From contig JAYVUK010000032.1 in assembly GCA_043787975.1 (NCBI GenBank), forward strand, positions 11,185 to 75,184: a DNA stretch of 64,000 bases. Reading direction: 5' to 3'. Positions 44,372 to 52,305 of the stretch are shown piece after piece. The DNA comes from JAPLDA01 sp043787975. Lineage in GTDB: Bacteria > Bacteroidota > Bacteroidia > AKYH767-A > 2013-40CM-41-45. The notes under the pieces are model-generated. The model searched no databases, was not told where the DNA came from, and saw only the letters and a list, made by a program, of their open reading frames with translations. The position numbers and the translations under genes were made by a program. Every line of letters begins with the position of its first letter. Within the stretch, counting starts at the first letter, position 1.

Positions 44372-45898
44372 TTAAATACTATGCCCGAGCAACGTCGCCG
44401 GCGTACAATCCGTAACCAATACATGGACGTAATCACCCGGTTTATATTGTTCACGCGGGAAGATGATGACTTTGTTCTGGTCACTTCTTCCTGATAAATG
44501 TTTATCAGAACGTTTTGAGACTCCATCCACCAACACACGAAAAACCTTATTCAGATCTTTCAGATTGCTTTGATGAGAAAGTTTTGCCTGGACGTTAATG
44601 ATTTCTGTCAGTCGTTTTGATTTAATCTCTTCCGCTACATCATCTTTGAATTGGCGCGCAGCCTGTGTTCCCGGTCGTTCAGAATATTTAAACATGTAGG
44701 CATATTCATACCCGACTGATTTCATCAGTGAAAGAGTTTCTTCATGCTCTTCATCTGTCTCTCCGCAAAATCCGGTGATGATGTCTGTCGAAATAGCGCA
44801 GTCCGGAATAATAGTTCTCACCGATTCGATTCGTTTAAAATAATCCTCGCGAGAGTAACCGCGGTTCATTCGTTCCAACACATTGCTGTTGCCGCTTTGA
44901 ACCGGAAGATGAATGTAATTACAAATGTTATCATGCTTCGCGACAACATGCAACACAGCATCCGTCATGTCGCGCGGATTGGAAGTTGAAAAGCGAACAC
45001 GGAGATCAGGATTTATTTCGGCAACCATTCCGAGTAGGTCGGCGAACGATACAGAATTTTTATGTTCGAATTGGTGAATCGGTGAATCGGTGAAAGGATG
45101 ATTCTCGCTATCATTCTCCGTTCCCCCTATTCTCCGTTTCTCCGTTTCTTCAGTTCTCTTAATTATTTCCTTCTTCGTATTCGTATCCGGATGCCATAAA
45201 TAAGAATCTACATTTTGCCCGAGCAACGTTATTTCCTTGTAACCGCTTTCCGAAAGTTGTCTGGCTTCGTTGATAATAGATTCAGGTTCCCGGCTTCGCT
45301 CTCTTCCGCGCGTGAAAGGAACCACGCAAAACGAACACATGTTATCACATCCTCGTGTGATGGAAATAAAAGCAGAGATTCCATTGCTTCCCAAACGAAC
45401 CGGGCTGATCTCAGCATAGGTTTCTTCACGGCTCAATAAAACATTCACAGCTTTTTGCCCGGACTCAACGGATGCAATCAAGTTCGGCAAATCACGGTAT
45501 GAATCCGGACCAACGACAAGATCAACTAATTTTTCCTGTTCCAGTAATTTTGATTTCAGACGTTCAGCCATGCAACCAAGTACACCTATAATAAGAGAAG
45601 GTTGATGAACTTTCTTTTTCTTGAAATCTTTTAAGCGTGCCCAGATGCGGAGTTCGGCATTGTCACGGATCGCACATGTGTTCAGGAAGATAACATCAGC
45701 ATCATCGGTTGTATTCGTAGTTACGAATCCCAAATCAGTCATGATGGAAGCCACGATTTCACTATCCGAAAAATTCATCGCACAGCCGTAGCTTTCCAGG
45801 TACAGTTTCTTCGCGTCAGGATTTTTTACGTTCGTCTCCTTCATCAACACCTCGCCCTGGCGCGATTCATCCATTACTTTAGTTTCTTCAAATGACAT
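44372..45898 (-). CDS. miaB: tRNA-2-methylthio-N6-dimethylallyladenosine synthase MiaB
   Basis: MiaB methylthiolates i6A37 of tRNAs reading codons that start with U. The 508-residue radical-SAM protein has the N-terminal cluster cysteines C39, C75 and C109, the SAM cluster motif C184-x3-C188-x2-C191, and a C-terminal TRAM domain. Residues about 246-280 form an extra, low-complexity loop (TEETEKRRIGG and FTDSPIHQF) that is entirely encoded by octamer repeats and sits between the DSYLW and SFADLL segments. The reading frame is intact, so the protein is probably functional. It heads a leftward run of genes towards secG. Confidence 0.95.
   Translation of the reverse strand: MSFEETKVMDESRQGEVLMKETNVKNPDAKKLYLESYGCAMNFSDSEIVASIMTDLGFVTTNTTDDADVIFLNTCAIRDNAELRIWARLKDFKKKKVHQPSLIIGVLGCMAERLKSKLLEQEKLVDLVVGPDSYRDLPNLIASVESGQKAVNVLLSREETYAEISPVRLGSNGISAFISITRGCDNMCSFCVVPFTRGRERSREPESIINEARQLSESGYKEITLLGQNVDSYLWHPDTNTKKEIIKRTEETEKRRIGGTENDSENHPFTDSPIHQFEHKNSVSFADLLGMVAEINPDLRVRFSTSNPRDMTDAVLHVVAKHDNICNYIHLPVQSGNSNVLERMNRGYSREDYFKRIESVRTIIPDCAISTDIITGFCGETDEEHEETLSLMKSVGYEYAYMFKYSERPGTQAARQFKDDVAEEIKSKRLTEIINVQAKLSHQSNLKDLNKVFRVLVDGVSKRSDKHLSGRSDQNKVIIFPREQYKPGDYVHVLVTDCTPATLLGHSI
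45073..45153. repeat. two octamer arrays inside miaB
   Basis: Plus strand: GGTGAATC, GGTGAATC, GGTGAAAG (45073-45096), then, after 17 bases, TTCTCCGT, TCCCCCTA, TTCTCCGT, TTCTCCGT, TTCTTCAG (45114-45153). The first octamer is the reverse complement phase of the one in the beta-mannosidase gene. Confidence 0.85.
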
Positions 45899-45947
45899 GG
45901 CGCAAAGATAAATTTAATTGGCTGGCTTGACAAGATGTCAGTTTCAG

Positions 45948-45982
45948 AGATTTTAAATTAGAAATTTTAGATTTTAAATGGT
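45948..45982. repeat. heptamer array between miaB and the TonB-C gene
   Basis: Units AGATTTT, AAATTAG, AAATTTT, AGATTTT and AAATGGT lie in the divergent region, 59 bases before the ATG of the TonB-C gene. Confidence 0.65.
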
Positions 45983-46040
45983 AATTGTTGAATTTTGGTT
46001 TAAGCTATTTTTTTATTTTCACCCCGTTAAATCGTTTTCT

Positions 46041-47108
46041 ATGAAAAAAATTCACAAAGGCTTTCTGCTTAGTGTCGGTGTTTTCTTGTATTCTTTATGC
46101 TGCTTTGCTCAGGATACTTTAACCCCTAAAAATCCCTATGATGACAGAATTTTTACAATTGTTGAAGAAATGCCTTCATTTCCTGGTGGCGAGGAGACGA
46201 TGATGAATTTCATAGCTCAGAATATTAAATATCCACCTCGCGCGCGAGAAAATAATATTCAGGGAAGAGTATATGTAAATTTTATACTGGACACAGCAGG
46301 AACGGTTACGAGAGCAAAAGTTGTTCGAGGGATTGGAGGTGGTTGCGATGAAGAAGCAATCCGTGTTATTGCTTCCATGCCCAAATGGAAACCGGGAAAG
46401 CAAAATGGACAGCCGGTTAACGTCGTCTATAATCTACCTGTCTTATTTGGAGATAAAGGAGATGAAAATAAAGCAAGTACCAATGAAAATCATTATAATC
46501 ACGGAGTTGAATTATTAAAAAAAGAAAAGTTTATTGAGGCAATAAAAGAATTTGATGAATCTATTCAAGTAAACAAATCAGACATTGACGCTTACTATAA
46601 TAGAGGTATCGCAAAACTTCGGATGAACGACAGATCAGGAGCTTGCTTTGATTGGAGTACTTCGGCAATTCACGGTGACGCGAACGTATTTCAGCAACTG
46701 AATAGATTTTGTGACAGCCTTATAATTTATGAAGGAGATACCGTTAATACGACTCAGCCAAAAACAATTGATACAATAGAGTTTGTTAGCAAAACGGACA
46801 CTGGAACCGAAGTGATGCCTCATTTCCCTGGTGGTGAAAAAGCCTTGTTGGAATTTATTTTCCGTAATGTTAAGTATCCACTTAAAGCTAAAGCAAATGG
46901 AATTGAGGGAAAAGTGTATGTAACTTTTTATATCGACAAGAATGGAGGCGTTGGTGATCCGAAAATTGCAAAAGGAATTGGCGGAGGTTGCGATGAGGAA
47001 GTAATTAAAGTTGTAAAATTAATGCCCAGATGGGTTCCCGGAAAAAAAGGTGGTAAGCCAGTAAATGTAAGGTTCAATTTGCCCGTCAACTTTACTGTTA
47101 AAAATTGA
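46041..47108 (+). CDS. exported protein with two TonB C-terminal domains flanking TPR-like repeats
   Basis: The 355-residue protein has a cleavable-looking signal peptide (MKKIHKGFLL to CCFA, then QDT). A first TonB C-terminal domain lies at about 45-130 (FPGGEETMMNFI, GRVYVNFILD, GGGCDEEAIRVI), TPR-like helices at about 145-205, and a second TonB domain at about 255-355 with nearly the same motifs. There is no proline-rich spacer. The ATG at 46041 is chosen because it gives the signal peptide; a 21-residue longer version is possible. TonB domains bind outer-membrane receptors, but energy transduction is unlikely without a retained membrane anchor. Confidence 0.85.
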   Translation: MKKIHKGFLLSVGVFLYSLCCFAQDTLTPKNPYDDRIFTIVEEMPSFPGGEETMMNFIAQNIKYPPRARENNIQGRVYVNFILDTAGTVTRAKVVRGIGGGCDEEAIRVIASMPKWKPGKQNGQPVNVVYNLPVLFGDKGDENKASTNENHYNHGVELLKKEKFIEAIKEFDESIQVNKSDIDAYYNRGIAKLRMNDRSGACFDWSTSAIHGDANVFQQLNRFCDSLIIYEGDTVNTTQPKTIDTIEFVSKTDTGTEVMPHFPGGEKALLEFIFRNVKYPLKAKANGIEGKVYVTFYIDKNGGVGDPKIAKGIGGGCDEEVIKVVKLMPRWVPGKKGGKPVNVRFNLPVNFTVKN

Positions 47109-47244
47109 GAATGCTTTTCCATTTGCTATCTCATTTCATTCTCAAAAATATTTTTTTCATTTCATTTTTACTCCCGTTCAAATTCTTTTTTTGCTTGCAG
47201 AAAAATAAAATGCTTTTATTTGCGCCATCGAAAAAAAGTTGAGA

Positions 47245-47310
47245 CAAGAATTAAGATGCAAGAATCAAGATAGATTCCGCGTCTTAAATCTTGATTCTTG
47301 ATTCTAAAAT
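47245..47310. repeat. paired inverted heptamer arrays in the topA leader
   Basis: Left array CAAGAAT, TAAGATG, CAAGAAT, CAAGATA (47245-47272); 10-base spacer; right array CTTAAAT, CTTGATT, CTTGATT, CTAAAAT (47283-47310). Thirteen bases (47259-47271 with 47288-47300) pair perfectly. The array ends 13 bases before the topA ATG. Confidence 0.85.
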
Positions 47311-47323
47311 CTCGTTCCAAACG

Positions 47324-49804
47324 ATGTCAAAAAACTTAGTAATAGTAGAGTCACCTGCGAAAGCAAAAACAATAGAAGGATATCTCGGAAAAGATTTCAC
47401 GGTGAAGTCGAGCTATGGTCATGTGCGTGATCTGGTGAAGAGCGGAATGGGCATCAACATCAAAAATAATTTCGAACCCGTTTATGAAGTCAGCCCTGAC
47501 AAAGAGCATGTGATAAAGGATTTGCAAAAGCTGGTGAAGAAAGCGGAGATGGTATGGCTTGCAACGGATGAGGACCGCGAAGGAGAAGCAATCTCCTGGC
47601 ATTTATTTGAAGCACTGGAGTTGAAAGAAGACAAAACGAAACGGATTGTTTTTCATGAGATCACGAAGAAGGCAATTCTTGCAGCGATAGAAAACCCGCG
47701 CACCATTGACAAGCACATGGTGGACGCACAGCAAGCGAGAAGAGTGCTCGATCGTTTGGTTGGTTTTGAACTCTCTCCTGTGTTATGGAAAAAGGTAAAG
47801 CCATCGCTTTCAGCCGGTCGTGTGCAATCGGTTGCCGTAAGGTTATTGGTTGAACGGGAAAGAGAAATCGATTCATTCAACATCAACTTCTTTTATAAAG
47901 TCGTTGCCATTTTTGAAACGGAAGAAAAATCATTCAAAGCAGAACTTCCGAAGAAATATAAAACGAAAGAAGAAGCGGAAGCATTTCTTCAGAGTTGCAT
48001 CGGCGCAAATTTCAATGTAAAAAACCTGGAAGTGAAGCCGGGAAAAAAATCTCCTTCAGCTCCGTTTACAACATCCACCTTGCAGCAGGAAGCAAGCCGG
48101 AAACTTGGTTACTCAGTTTCGCAAACCATGGTGATCGCTCAGAAACTTTATGAGAGTGGAAAAATCTCCTACATGAGAACTGACTCAGTAACGCTTTCAC
48201 AGGATGCACTCGAGATGGCGAAGAAAGTGATCACTTCAAATTACGGGAAAAAATATTCGGAACCGCATCAGTACAAAACGAAACAGGCATCTGCGCAGGA
48301 AGCTCACGAAGCAATCCGTCCTACTGACATGGCTGTTGAAGTGGTGGATGGAGATCAGCGGGATCAACGGTTGTACGATCTTATTCGCAAGAGAACATTG
48401 GCTTCTCAAATGGCAGACGCTGTGCTGGAAAAAACAGTGGTGACCATTTCTTCTTCCAAATCAAATGAAGAATTAATTGTTACCGGTGAGGTCATTAAAT
48501 TCGATGGTTTTTTGAAAATGTACATGGAAGGCAGTGATGAAGAAGATGAGGATGCACAGGAAGGAATTTTGCCGGCGATGAAAGTCGGTGATGATTTGAA
48601 ATTCCTTGAAGCATCCGCTACTCAACGATTCACACATCCGCCTGCACGTTTCACAGAAGCATCACTCGTAAAAAAATTGGAAGAACTTGGCATCGGACGA
48701 CCATCTACATATGCTCCTACCATTTCAACAGTTCAGAAAAGAGGGTATGTAGTGAAGGAAGAGCGTGAAGGAAAAGAACGGTTGTACGATGTGATTACGC
48801 TGAAGAATGATACCATTAAGAGTGAGAAGAAATCAGAAATAACGGGAGCAGAAAAAAATAAATTATTCCCGACCGACATTGGAGTAGTGGTGACTGATTT
48901 TCTCGTTACAAACTTCAAAGACATTCTCGATTACAATTTCACTGCTTACGTTGAAAAAGAATTTGATGACATCGCCAACGGTGAATTGAAATGGCAAAAG
49001 ATGATCAAGGAATTTTACGGACCGTTTCACCAAACGGTGGAAATAACAACCGAAACTTCTGAGCGTGCTTCCGGAGAGCGAATTCTTGGGAAAGATCCTG
49101 CCAGTGGACTTACGCTGTTAGTTCGTGTCGGAAGGTTTGGCCCGATGGCGCAAATAGGAAACACGGAAGAAATTGAAGCAGGTAAAATTGAAAAGTCACG
49201 CTTTGCAAAACTTCGTCCCAATCAACGGTTAGAAACCATCACGTTTGAAGAAGCGATTGATCTCTTCAAACTTCCAAGAACCCTGGGGGAATTTGAAGGA
49301 CAAAATGTTACAGTAGCGATCGGCCGTTTCGGACCGTATGCAAAACACAACGACATATTTGTCTCGCTGAAAAAAGAAGATGATCCGTACACCATCATGC
49401 TTGATCGCGCTATTGAATTGATTGAAGAAAAAAGAAAAGCGAATGCAGAACGAATCATCCAGGTGTTTGAAGAAGATAAGGATGTAAAAGTGTTGAACGG
49501 TCGTTACGGACCTTACATCCAGGTAAAGGATAAGAATGTAAAAATTCCCAAAGACAAAGACCCGAAGTCACTGACGCTTGCCGAAATTTACGAGATCGCA
49601 GAAAATGCTCCCGAACCTAAAAAAAGATGGGGCAACAAAAGTTTTGGGAATAAAAATTCAGGAGGCTTTGGCAACAAGGGCTTCGCGAAGAAAAAACCTG
49701 AGACAGTGGAAGACATAGAGCTGCCTGCAAAAAAAGCTGCTTCATCAAAACCAACAGCGAAGAAGGCGCCTGCAAAAAAGGCCGCCCCGAAAAAGAAAGA
49801 ATAA
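47324..49804 (+). CDS. topA: DNA topoisomerase I
   Basis: Type IA topoisomerase that relaxes negative supercoils. The 826-residue protein starts MSKNLVIVESPAKAKTIEGYLG (Toprim domain with DEDREGEAISWH), and has the catalytic tyrosine in SYMRTDS. Instead of classical zinc ribbons the C-terminal part has repeated TopA-C-like segments (GRFGPMAQIG, GRFGPYAKH, GRYGPYIQV), then a Lys/Ala-rich basic tail. The in-frame start at 47291 is rejected because it would translate the heptamer array. Confidence 0.96.
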   Translation: MSKNLVIVESPAKAKTIEGYLGKDFTVKSSYGHVRDLVKSGMGINIKNNFEPVYEVSPDKEHVIKDLQKLVKKAEMVWLATDEDREGEAISWHLFEALELKEDKTKRIVFHEITKKAILAAIENPRTIDKHMVDAQQARRVLDRLVGFELSPVLWKKVKPSLSAGRVQSVAVRLLVEREREIDSFNINFFYKVVAIFETEEKSFKAELPKKYKTKEEAEAFLQSCIGANFNVKNLEVKPGKKSPSAPFTTSTLQQEASRKLGYSVSQTMVIAQKLYESGKISYMRTDSVTLSQDALEMAKKVITSNYGKKYSEPHQYKTKQASAQEAHEAIRPTDMAVEVVDGDQRDQRLYDLIRKRTLASQMADAVLEKTVVTISSSKSNEELIVTGEVIKFDGFLKMYMEGSDEEDEDAQEGILPAMKVGDDLKFLEASATQRFTHPPARFTEASLVKKLEELGIGRPSTYAPTISTVQKRGYVVKEEREGKERLYDVITLKNDTIKSEKKSEITGAEKNKLFPTDIGVVVTDFLVTNFKDILDYNFTAYVEKEFDDIANGELKWQKMIKEFYGPFHQTVEITTETSERASGERILGKDPASGLTLLVRVGRFGPMAQIGNTEEIEAGKIEKSRFAKLRPNQRLETITFEEAIDLFKLPRTLGEFEGQNVTVAIGRFGPYAKHNDIFVSLKKEDDPYTIMLDRAIELIEEKRKANAERIIQVFEEDKDVKVLNGRYGPYIQVKDKNVKIPKDKDPKSLTLAEIYEIAENAPEPKKRWGNKSFGNKNSGGFGNKGFAKKKPETVEDIELPAKKAASSKPTAKKAPAKKAAPKKKE

Positions 49805-49836
49805 TTTTAGAACCAACAGTTGCACAGTTGCGAGAA

Positions 49837-49866
49837 CTGTGTAAACCGTAAACCAAAAACTGTAAA
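49837..49866. repeat. heptamer array in the leader of the arginase-like gene
   Basis: A partial unit GTGTAAA, then CCGTAAA, CCAAAAA and CTGTAAA, ending five bases before the TTG start at 49872. The consensus is the one seen before ftsW, murC and emrB. Confidence 0.75.
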
Positions 49867-49871
49867 CCACT

Positions 49872-51041
49872 TTGGATATTTCCATTTTCTTTAAACCACT
49901 TGACGCTTCACGGTTTGATACGTATCAGGACCAAAAAACGGTGATGGGAAATGCGGTTAAAAAATTTCTTGACCCTGAAAAATTTCCTGACCTCACCGGT
50001 TGCCACATTGCATTCATCGGTTGTGAGGAAGATCGAGGCTCAGTCAGGAATGATGGCTGTGCGAAGGCTCCGGATATCATACGTGAAAAATATTACCAGT
50101 TAAAAAAAGCCCAACATCCTTACCAGGTTGTGGATCTTGGAAACATTCGTTTAGGTGAATCGCTCAAGGATACGTACGCTGCCTTGTCAACCATCATGAT
50201 TGAGTTGATAAAGGATGGAATTCTGCCTGTCATTCTTGGTGGAAGCCAGGACTTAACGTATGCACAATACTTGGCGTATCAGCAGTTGGAAGAAACGGTC
50301 AACATTGTTTCAGTGGATGCAAAATTTGATCTTGGTTCCACCGAAGAAGAGATTCGTTCGAGTACGTATCTTGGAAAAATAATTCTGCATGAGCCCAACT
50401 TTCTTTTCAACTTCAGCAACATTGGTTATCAAACATATTTTGTAGGCAATGACCAGGTTGAATTGATGGATAAACTTTTTTTTGATGCGTACAGGTTAGG
50501 ACAAGTGAGAAAAGATATGGAGGAAGTTGAACCGATTGTTAGAAACGCAGACATCCTGAGTTTCGATATGACTTCAATTCGTCAGTCGGATGCACCGGGA
50601 AACGGAAATGCATCACCGAATGGATTTTATGGAGAAGAAGCTTGCCAGATTATCCGGTATGCGGGGCTGAGTGATAAATTAACATCCATCGGATTTTATG
50701 AAGCAAATCCCTTATTTGATAATCACGATCAGACATCTCATCTTATTGCGCAGATGATTTGGTATTTCATTGATGGATATTACAATCGAAAAAAAGATAT
50801 GCCTGTTTCCAATAAAGCAGGATTTGTGAAATATCGTGTTGCTTTGAAAAAATCGGAACAGGAAATTATTTTTTATAAAAGCGAAAAAAGTAGTCGCTGG
50901 TGGATGGAAGTCCCTTTTCCAAATTCAAAAGTTAAATATCATCGTCACCACTTAGTTCCTTGTTCGTACAAAGATTATGAAACTGCATGCCGTGATGAAA
51001 TGCCGGAGCGTTGGTGGCAGGCCTTTCAGAAGATAAGTTGA
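49872..51041 (+). CDS. arginase-superfamily (formimidoylglutamase-like) protein with degraded metal site
   Basis: The 389-residue protein has the arginase/ureohydrolase fold, with ILGGSQD at 122-127, SVDAKFD at 147-153 and SFDMTSIRQSDAPG at 230-243. In active enzymes these are GGxHx, DAHxD and SxDxD, supplying six manganese ligands. Here three ligand positions are changed (His to Q126, His to K151, Asp to T234), so catalysis is doubtful. It starts at a TTG just after a heptamer array. Its neighbours are topA and, downstream, the type IX secretion operon; I recall this linkage from other Bacteroidota, so a role there is possible. Confidence 0.82.
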   Translation: MDISIFFKPLDASRFDTYQDQKTVMGNAVKKFLDPEKFPDLTGCHIAFIGCEEDRGSVRNDGCAKAPDIIREKYYQLKKAQHPYQVVDLGNIRLGESLKDTYAALSTIMIELIKDGILPVILGGSQDLTYAQYLAYQQLEETVNIVSVDAKFDLGSTEEEIRSSTYLGKIILHEPNFLFNFSNIGYQTYFVGNDQVELMDKLFFDAYRLGQVRKDMEEVEPIVRNADILSFDMTSIRQSDAPGNGNASPNGFYGEEACQIIRYAGLSDKLTSIGFYEANPLFDNHDQTSHLIAQMIWYFIDGYYNRKKDMPVSNKAGFVKYRVALKKSEQEIIFYKSEKSSRWWMEVPFPNSKVKYHRHHLVPCSYKDYETACRDEMPERWWQAFQKIS

Positions 51042-51126
51042 TTTTTTTCCGGCACGGAAAAAAATACAAATACAAAATTTCTCCAAAATGTCTTATTAAA
51101 ATTAACACGTAGGCATTGAAAAAAAT

Positions 51127-51159
51127 TTTGTTTTTATTTTTTCTTTTTACTTACTTTAC
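51127..51159 (+). promoter_or_regulatory. candidate promoter of the porP-gldKLMN operon
   Basis: TTTG (51127-51130), 21 bases, then TACTTTAC (51152-51159), one mismatch from TAnnTTTG. It lies 63 bases upstream of the porP/sprF-like ATG. Confidence 0.45.
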
Positions 51160-51222
51160 CCGCTCTTAGCGTTTACAGCAAACACATAAACTCTCTTGCC
51201 AAAGAAATATTTATCTGATAAC

Positions 51223-52149
51223 ATGAGGAAATTGTACCCGATTTTGTTTCTATTGATTTTCCTTGGTGCCGGCTTTGTTTCTATGGCGCAGCAAGATCCC
51301 CAGTTCAGTCAGAACATGTTTACGAAATTAGCAGTGAATCCCGGGTTTGCAGGTGCAAGCGGAGGTTACTGTGGTACTTTGCTTTATCGCAATCAATGGA
51401 CAGGGTTCGGCGGTGAGCCAAAGACCATGTTATTTACGGCCGATGCTGACATCGATGTGATTCATGGCGGAGCGGGTCTTACAGTAGTTGCTGCTGATAA
51501 TTTAGGCGTTGATAAAAACCTGATGGCTCGTCTTGCTTATGCTTACAGAGCCGATCTTGGTGAAGGAAAAATTGGGATTGGTATTGACTTTGGCTTAATG
51601 CAGAAATCTGTTGACGGTTCAAAGTTCGTTTATAATGATCAAAATGATGCGAATATTCCAACAGGGAATGTCAGCGGAAACACCTTTGATATGGGATTGG
51701 GTGTGTACTACAACACCGACAAATTATATGTTGGAGCTTCAGCCTCTCACCTGACTGAAGGAGATATTAAATACAGTGACATTACATCAAAGATTGCGAG
51801 ACACTATTATCTTCAGGCGGGATACGGCATTGATCTTACCTCTTCGCTTACATTGAAACCATCTGTGTTGGTTAAAACAGATGCGGTATCAACCCAGGTT
51901 GATGGAAATGCAAACCTGATGATTAATAATAAATACTGGATAGGACTTTCATACCGCATACAGGACGCCTTTGTAATCATGGCAGGATTGGAAATAATTC
52001 CTAACCTCAAGTTTGGGTATGCTTATGATCTTACTACATCTGACATAAAAACATATAGCAGCGGAACGCATGAAGTTGTCCTTAACTACTGCTTTAAACC
52101 GATTAAGATAGTAAAACGCCAGTTTCATCGCAATGTAAGATTCCTCTGA
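51223..52149 (+). CDS. porP: type IX secretion system PorP/SprF-family outer membrane protein
   Basis: The 308-residue protein has a signal peptide (cleavage after SMA) and the family's N-terminal QDPQFSQNMF...NPGFAGASGGYCGTLLYRNQW region, followed by a beta-barrel. PorP/SprF proteins are outer-membrane parts of the type IX system and bind surface proteins with type B sorting domains. The ATG at 51223 is preferred to a TTG at 51196 that would add nine residues before the signal peptide. It is the first gene of the set porP-gldK-gldL-gldM-gldN, the same order as porPKLMN of Porphyromonas. Confidence 0.93.
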   Translation: MRKLYPILFLLIFLGAGFVSMAQQDPQFSQNMFTKLAVNPGFAGASGGYCGTLLYRNQWTGFGGEPKTMLFTADADIDVIHGGAGLTVVAADNLGVDKNLMARLAYAYRADLGEGKIGIGIDFGLMQKSVDGSKFVYNDQNDANIPTGNVSGNTFDMGLGVYYNTDKLYVGASASHLTEGDIKYSDITSKIARHYYLQAGYGIDLTSSLTLKPSVLVKTDAVSTQVDGNANLMINNKYWIGLSYRIQDAFVIMAGLEIIPNLKFGYAYDLTTSDIKTYSSGTHEVVLNYCFKPIKIVKRQFHRNVRFL

Positions 52150-52305
52150 TAATTAGAAATTCAGTTCTAAAAATAGAGGTTAGATTTGTTGAAACTATAA
52201 TAGTAGTAGATCGTTCAAAGAATTCACCCTAAATTGAACACAATAAATGTTCATCAAGGTCGTTTTTAAAAATAATTTATCATTAATAATAAGCCCCAAA
52301 GTCAA

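Noticed and set aside
44372..45898. miaB as a pseudogene because of the inserted low-complexity loop
   Set aside because: The reading frame, all six cluster cysteines and the TRAM domain are intact on both sides of the loop.
47291..47323. Longer topA starting at 47291
   Set aside because: The extra 11 codons translate the heptamer array; the ATG at 47324 gives the standard TopA N-terminus.
11298..49866. Heptamer arrays as CRISPR arrays
   Set aside because: Units are 7-8 bases, contiguous and without spacers; no cas genes are present.
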